Origin: Pseudoalteromonas sp. BSi20652
Lineage (GTDB): Bacteria; Pseudomonadota; Gammaproteobacteria; Enterobacterales; Alteromonadaceae
DNA length: 32,345 nt
Direction of reading: 5' to 3'
NCBI RefSeq assembly: GCF_000239855.1
Contig: NZ_BADT01000155.1
Coordinates: forward strand, 1-32,345
The translations under genes and the position numbers were made by a program. Each line of letters begins with the position of its first letter. Position 1 is the stretch's first letter. This document shows, piece by piece, positions 29,069 through 32,345 of this stretch. The notes under the pieces were generated by a model, which saw only the letters and a list, made by a program, of their open reading frames with translations, searched no databases and was not told the origin of the DNA.

Positions 29069-29770
29069 TTAAGCTGGCTTTAGCGTTGCTTTACGTTCAT
29101 TGTAAAACGCAATTAAATCGTCAACCGTTGCTTGGCAGTATTCGCGAATACCCGAAACCACCATATGCTTTTCACCACTACCCACTTTAACGCCGTTTTC
29201 TAACAAGTTAAAACGTAGTGTAATTTTTCCACGTTTGCCTGCGTACTCAAAACTTGGCTCTGCAAATTCAAGTGTCGGCGCTGTAATATCAACATTATCA
29301 AGATTGATAAGCATTGATTCGTAAATTACCATTGGACGCGCAGGGTTTATCATCACCCCTTGCTTACCCATTAATGGAATAATTACATGCGGAAAAGTAG
29401 TACCAGAAAACTCAACATAATTTTTTATTAGGCTATTAGTCAGTGTTGGGCATTGGCTGGTTTTACCTTTGCGCTTTACCTTTAAAATAACTTTTTCGCC
29501 ATTGGTTACATCAAACTCATCAGCTCCCTCAGGGAAGTTAAGTTTGGTGTTTTCATCAACCATACCGGCAAAAGTAAATTCCATTTGTTCACTAATACCG
29601 TAGCGGTCTAGTACCAATGAAAAAAGTAAGTCTCCTGGCGCGCAAAACTTTTTTGCATCTTTGTCGTGGAGTGGATTGTAATCATCGGCAACAAACTTGG
29701 CAAAACGACAACCTTGCTCACGAGAGATAGAAACATAATCAGCGTGCTGCTGAAAAAAAGGACTTAACAT
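29069..29770 (-). CDS. DUF3581 family protein with hot-dog hydratase-like motif
   Basis: 233 aa, matching in overall sequence the DUF3581 family of marine gammaproteobacteria; function unproven. The N-terminal stretch ADDYNPLHDKDAKKFCAPGDLLFSLVL (about 28-54) resembles the MaoC/hot-dog hydratase signature (D-x-NPLH-x-D, then a G and hydrophobic run), suggesting binding or hydration of an acyl thioester. No signal peptide or membrane segment. It is single, followed by its own terminator, and is the last core gene before the integron edge. Confidence 0.75.
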   Translation of the reverse strand: MLSPFFQQHADYVSISREQGCRFAKFVADDYNPLHDKDAKKFCAPGDLLFSLVLDRYGISEQMEFTFAGMVDENTKLNFPEGADEFDVTNGEKVILKVKRKGKTSQCPTLTNSLIKNYVEFSGTTFPHVIIPLMGKQGVMINPARPMVIYESMLINLDNVDITAPTLEFAEPSFEYAGKRGKITLRFNLLENGVKVGSGEKHMVVSGIREYCQATVDDLIAFYNERKATLKPA

Positions 29771-29930
29771 AGTGTGTTCACTGCTTAAACTGCTTATAAC
29801 CTGCCCATACTACCAGAAAAAAAATACTGAGAGGTCGAATCTGTTAGATTAGCTAATAATCCTAGCTATATTTTTTCCTAAAGCACTGGATTCTATGAGA
29901 AGCCTTAAGGGAAAATTTAAGTGTAATGAC

Positions 29931-29966
29931 ATAGGTTGGATAGAACAAAGCTAAACTCAACGATAA
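29931..29966. repeat. Diverged copy of the 6073-6099 palindromic repeat
   Basis: Compared with the reverse complement of the sequence at about 6067-6101, about 26 of 35 aligned bases match, including TAGGTTGG at one end and CAACGATA at the other. The central arms have decayed, so the palindrome is no longer perfect. Confidence 0.5.
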
Positions 29967-30000
29967 AAGAACCTATCAACTTATTTCGAAACTATGTGTT

Positions 30001-30101
30001 AAAAAGTGGTTAAAAGTCACAAAATCAGGTGTTAATAAAAATTATTACACCGATATTCCCCCCCTGATGTTTGAAATTGAACTAGACACTTACCACTTTT
30101 T
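30001..30101. repeat. Nested inverted repeats at the integron edge
   Basis: Outer arms AAAAAGTGGT (30001-30010) and ACCACTTTTT (30092-30101); middle arms ATCAGG (30024-30029) and CCTGAT (30063-30068); inner hairpin GGTGTTAATAA (30028-30038) with TTATTACACC (30042-30051), one base bulged. The whole 101 bp can fold as one structure. Whether it is a mobile-element remnant or an RNA structure is not clear. Confidence 0.55.
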
Positions 30102-30109
30102 AAAATTTG

Positions 30110-30150
30110 CAATTAATAACTAGTCGTCCACCTCAAGGTGTGTTGTTATA
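30110..30150 (-). other. Half-attC remnant at distal end of cassette array
   Basis: Directly after the stop of the last cassette gene, the minus strand reads TATAACAACACACCTTGAGG, then TGGACGACTAG, which resembles the 5' half (R''-L'') of Vibrio-type attC sites. No matching 3' half with GCGTTA was found in the next 150 bp, so the site is likely truncated. Confidence 0.35.
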
Positions 30151-30578
30151 TTTCACAGCTTTCCCCATGCTCTTTTGCAAACCATTCGTCATATATTAAG
30201 TAGTGCTTACTTTTTTGAAGCTTAAACCTTTTTTCATCAATTTTATTTTTTCACGCTTTGCACACAGAGCCAATTTTTCATAAATCATTGAAGTATTTAG
30301 GTTATAAAACGCTAAAGCAGTTTCCTTAGGTTGATGCCCAAAAGTTTTTTACAGTCTCGTTTTACTAGTGGAATCAAAACGGCTTCGCAATATAATTCAA
30401 CTTCAGAGTATCTCTGTGCTTTTTGGAAGTAAGGAATGATTTTAGTGTAACTTGAGTAAGGATAACCAGCTTGTATTGCCATGCTTGGTAATACTTGTTG
30501 TAAGAGCTCGATTGCACTATCGAAGTTTTTATCTTTTGCAAATGCAGTAGCACTTTTTAAGTTCTCCGAAATATCCAT
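30146..30578 (-). pseudogene. Last integron cassette gene, TPR-like protein, two frameshifts
   Basis: The start MDISENLKSATAFAKDKNFDSAIELLQQVLP (ATG 30578, ACGGAGAG upstream) is helical and repeat-like, resembling a TPR. The first frame stops at 30312. Adding one A in the A run at 30345-30350 changes the end to KKTFGHQPKETALAFYNLNTS, then MIYEKLALCAKREK; adding one A in the run at 30246-30251 carries on to the end, DEWFAKEHGESCEI, with stop at 30146. The repaired protein has 144 aa with no further stop. Two separate one-base losses in A runs are the only defects. Any start upstream of 30578 would lie inside the attC site. Function unknown. Confidence 0.65.
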
Positions 30579-30600
30579 AATCGCATGACTCTCCGTGAAA

Positions 30601-30700
30601 TATAACGCTCTGTTAATGGGAAAAATTATGTTGGCTAAAATGTGAAGCGAAACCAAGCCAAGCCAACGTAATTTTGTCCACTTTAAACAGTTTGTTAGGG
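30601..30700 (-). repeat. attC recombination site 1
   Basis: Imperfect palindrome of about 98 bp. On the minus strand it opens with CCCTAACAAACTG, contains ACGTTGGCTTGG and its partner TAGCCAACAT, and closes with ACAGAGCGTTA. It begins 10 bp after the stop of the upstream cassette gene. Confidence 0.85.
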
Positions 30701-30710
30701 TTACACTTAG

Positions 30711-30986
30711 TTAATTATTTACAAAGAATATTGATAACACAAAGACAATAAAAAGTGAGATACGTAACCGACGACACCATTTAAACTTTGACCACTCATT
30801 TTCAAGAATGTGTTTTGTGCAACCATTTCCTTTTGTAAATGCCTCGTGTGCTTCAGTTAAACAAAAATTTGTTATACCGATTTCCTTTTTGTCTCTAGCT
30901 AATCGTGCAGCGAAGCCCATGTAAAAATAAGTCTCAATAAACCCTACAACTAAAGTACAAATGATAATCCCTATCTGGAACAGCAT
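30711..30986 (-). CDS. Integron cassette: small membrane protein
   Basis: 91 aa, not recognised. Two hydrophobic segments: LFQIGIIICTLVVGFIETYF (2-21) and LRISLFIVFVLSIFFV (about 74-89), with a polar, cysteine-containing middle (FCLTEAHEAF, GNGCTKH) between them, so both ends would be on the same side of the inner membrane. It fills its cassette: the start lies 13 bp after attC2 and the stop 10 bp before attC1. Like most cassette genes it has no promoter of its own that I can see. Confidence 0.7.
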   Translation of the reverse strand: MLFQIGIIICTLVVGFIETYFYMGFAARLARDKKEIGITNFCLTEAHEAFTKGNGCTKHILENEWSKFKWCRRLRISLFIVFVLSIFFVNN

Positions 30987-30999
30987 ATTCGAGTAACCC

Positions 31000-31088
31000 T
31001 AACGCTTTGCTAAGCGGCTAAGTAAATTTGCTATAATGCGCGGAGCACGAGCAAACTGTAAGTGTCCGTTTGAGCAACTTCTTATAAC
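31000..31088 (-). repeat. attC recombination site 2, divergent centre
   Basis: About 89 bp. The minus strand opens with TTATAAGAAGTTGCTCAAACG and closes with GCCGCTTAGCAAAGCGTTA. The inner arms are CAGTTTGCTCGTG with TATAGCAAATTTAC rather than the GTTGGCT type of the other three sites. R'' is degenerate (TTATAAG rather than an AAC end). It overlaps the stop codon of the upstream cassette gene. Confidence 0.75.
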
Positions 31089-31336
31089 TAATTTGCAACC
31101 CAAACTAAGATACCTTCTTGCTCTTTCTTATATTTCAATTTACTTTCACCGATAAGAGTACAAGTCATATTTTTTCCGACTTGTAACATTTCTGCGCCTT
31201 TTGAATACTCAAGGTCGGCATAATAACAAAACTTTGTTTCATCAATATTCTTCTTTTGGGCTTCAATTGGTTGACTCGTATCAGCAAAAGACAGTGGGGC
31301 AAATGCCATTAATAAGATAGTGATTGCTTTTTTCAT
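31088..31336 (-). CDS. Integron cassette: secreted DUF1496-like small protein
   Basis: 82 aa. Signal peptide MKKAITILLMAFAPLSFA, with likely cleavage after SFA, then a mature part of about 64 residues. The block FCYYADLEYSKGAEMLQVGKNMTC resembles DUF1496 proteins (CYY...YS.GA....G...C), with two cysteines that may pair in the periplasm. Function unknown. AAGGAG precedes the ATG by about eight bases. The cassette is bounded by attC3 and attC2. Confidence 0.75.
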   Translation of the reverse strand: MKKAITILLMAFAPLSFADTSQPIEAQKKNIDETKFCYYADLEYSKGAEMLQVGKNMTCTLIGESKLKYKKEQEGILVWVAN

Positions 31337-31363
31337 CGAACTACTCCTTTAGTAGATTTTAGT

Positions 31364-31462
31364 TATAACGCCCATTTAAGGGGCTGATAATTGTTTGCTA
31401 AAATGTGTAGCGAAGCGAAACCGAGCCAACTGTTTTTGTTCCGTTTGAAGTGCTTGTTAGTG
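31364..31462 (-). repeat. attC recombination site 3
   Basis: About 99 bp. The minus strand opens with CACTAACAAGCACTTC, has arms CAGTTGGCTCGG and TTTTAGCAAACAAT around a TTTCGCTTCGC-type centre, and closes with AAATGGGCGTTA. It begins right after the final stop codon of the upstream cassette frame (31463). Confidence 0.85.
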
Positions 31463-31963
31463 TTACTTACGACCAGTTAAGAATTTTCGATGAGAAGACT
31501 CCCAATAACTTTGATTTTCTTTGTCATGCGACAACTCATATATTGATAAATCATCTATATTTAACTGGTGCATGTTGTAGCACATGTCGCCATAAACTAT
31601 TGTGATCTTAGCTGTGTTTGTGTCGTATTTATTTAAAGTAAATTCGATATGACTGGAGGTTTCGTCATATGGGAGTCTATTTATCCCTAAGCTAGAATGT
31701 GAAACTACAGATTTATTTTTTCAGATCGTCATGTGCGCAGTATCTATTTTAATTTTATTGTAGCTAGTCGGAATAAACATGCGGACTACATTAAGATTTT
31801 GATTCCCTAGAAAGTTAGTGTCTATCACGTCAAACTTTAATTTAGACGTAATTTTAATTTGTTCATGCTCTGGTATCAATTCAGGTAATGCGCACGATGC
31901 TTGCCCTTCAAAAGAGCAAAAAATAGTTATTATAAAAAATAGAATTGAATACTTCACGACCAC
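31463..31963 (-). pseudogene. Integron cassette gene with in-frame TGA, secreted protein
   Basis: A 166-codon frame interrupted by a TGA at codon 81 (31721-31723). The first part, 80 residues, has a signal peptide (VVKYSILFFIITIFCSFEGQAS) and a beta-rich stretch (LKFDVIDTNFLGNQNLNVVRM). After the TGA the same frame stays open for 85 codons and reads like protein (LGINRLPYDETSSHIEF, then VYGDMCYNMHQLNIDDLS, ending FLTGRK), stopping exactly at the start of attC3. So the intact cassette gene probably spanned the whole cassette. One base change would restore it. Not recognised as any named family. Confidence 0.65.
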
Positions 31964-31974
31964 CTCGGTAACAC

Positions 31975-32073
31975 TAACGCTGTTTTAAGCGGCAAATTGC
32001 AGTTGGCTGAAATAAGTGAGGAACGAACAAAAAGCCAACTGTAATTTGTCCGTCTTGAAAACCTTTGTTATGT
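31975..32073 (-). repeat. attC recombination site 4
   Basis: About 99 bp. The minus strand opens with ACATAACAAAGGTTTTCAAG, has arms ACAGTTGGCT and AGCCAACTGC around a TTTTTGTTCGTTCC centre, and closes with GCTTAAAACAGCGTTA. Confidence 0.85.
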
Positions 32074-32078
32074 TTGCA

Positions 32079-32327
32079 CTACTTCCATGGAATCCATGAC
32101 TTTGGCGCATGACCTGTTACCGCTACTTTTAAAAACAATAGGAAGCAATAAGGAGCTGCCAGCATACCGAATACAGACCTAAAATCTAGGATATTGAGAG
32201 TGATTTCACCACTCTCAAATAACGCAAATAGCAAACTACTAAACGCAATAAGTGCACAAATGATAAATATTATTGCTAAAGAGCGAATAAACAAATTAAC
32301 TTTTTCTCCGTTCCATGGTGCTTCCAT
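32079..32327 (-). CDS. Integron cassette: small membrane protein
   Basis: 82 aa, not recognised. Two hydrophobic segments: SLAIIFIICALIAFSSLLFALF (about 16-37) and FGMLAAPYCFLLFLKVAV (about 53-70), with short polar ends containing tryptophans (APWNGEK, SWIPWK). A strong Shine-Dalgarno sequence, AAGGAGG, stands seven bases before the ATG. The cassette start lies at or just beyond the window edge; attC4 follows the stop after 5 bp. Confidence 0.75.
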   Translation of the reverse strand: MEAPWNGEKVNLFIRSLAIIFIICALIAFSSLLFALFESGEITLNILDFRSVFGMLAAPYCFLLFLKVAVTGHAPKSWIPWK

Positions 32328-32345
32328 AAAACCTCCTTGTAAACA

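Larger units (their letters stand above)
29771..30110. other. Boundary region between core genes and integron, no gene
   Basis: About 340 bp with no coding frame. It holds the promoter side of the DUF3581 gene, a diverged palindromic repeat (29931-29966) and a nested inverted-repeat structure (30001-30101), each listed separately. Confidence 0.5.

Noticed and set aside
30579-30656. Upstream in-frame start (ATG 30656) for the last cassette gene
   Set aside because: The extra 26 residues would be encoded by the attC site itself; ATG 30578 has a Shine-Dalgarno sequence and a family-like start.
31721-31723. TGA as a selenocysteine codon
   Set aside because: No SECIS-like hairpin was evident just after it and the product resembles no selenoprotein; a nonsense mutation is simpler.
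31721-31760. Compensating A-run indels to explain the TGA in the cassette gene
   Set aside because: Would need one loss and one gain close together; a single base change explains the same data.

Overview
The window looks like a piece of a marine gammaproteobacterial chromosome, most likely Alteromonadales and close to Pseudoalteromonas. This is inferred from the AT-rich sequence, from products that resemble E. coli in sequence and length (RF3 529 aa, GuaA 525 aa, CysE 272 aa) and in local order (serB beside an SMP-family gene, holD-rimI, guaBA divergent from xseA), and from the type of repeats and integron attC sites. No database was searched.

Positions 1-5909: a two-PilZ-domain protein gene broken by a one-base indel in an A run; then serB, divergent from an SMP-family membrane protein gene whose 3' end overlaps a TatD-family nuclease gene; then pdxH. 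Positions 5910-6370: a repeat cluster with no gene. Positions 6371-9763: argS and prfC on the minus strand. A 161-bp palindromic MITE-like element (9835-9995) and about 600 bp of plain intergenic DNA follow. Positions 10601-13273: a membrane tripartite hybrid histidine kinase.

Positions 13342-17592, all minus strand: rimI and holD (overlapping), tRNA-Trp, guaA and guaB, with an intrinsic terminator between guaB and guaA. xseA diverges from guaB. Next come an unknown membrane-anchored protein, cysE, a large M16 metallopeptidase lipoprotein and, on the plus strand, an MTHFR-family gene with a perfect 8-bp MetJ box in its promoter region. Positions 25030-27305: an H-NOX heme sensor gene followed 2 bp later by a soluble hybrid histidine kinase, a gas-sensing two-component module. 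An rhlE-type DEAD-box helicase and a DUF3581 gene close the core part.

Positions about 30110-32345: the distal end of a sedentary chromosomal integron. Five small cassette genes, all on the minus strand, are separated by four recognisable attC sites of about 90-100 bp; a half-attC remnant marks the edge. The integrase should lie to the right, outside the window. Two cassette genes are broken, one by two A-run indels and one by an in-frame TGA. Three separate reading-frame breaks in the window each need one extra A in an A run, so homopolymer sequencing error must be weighed against true gene decay.
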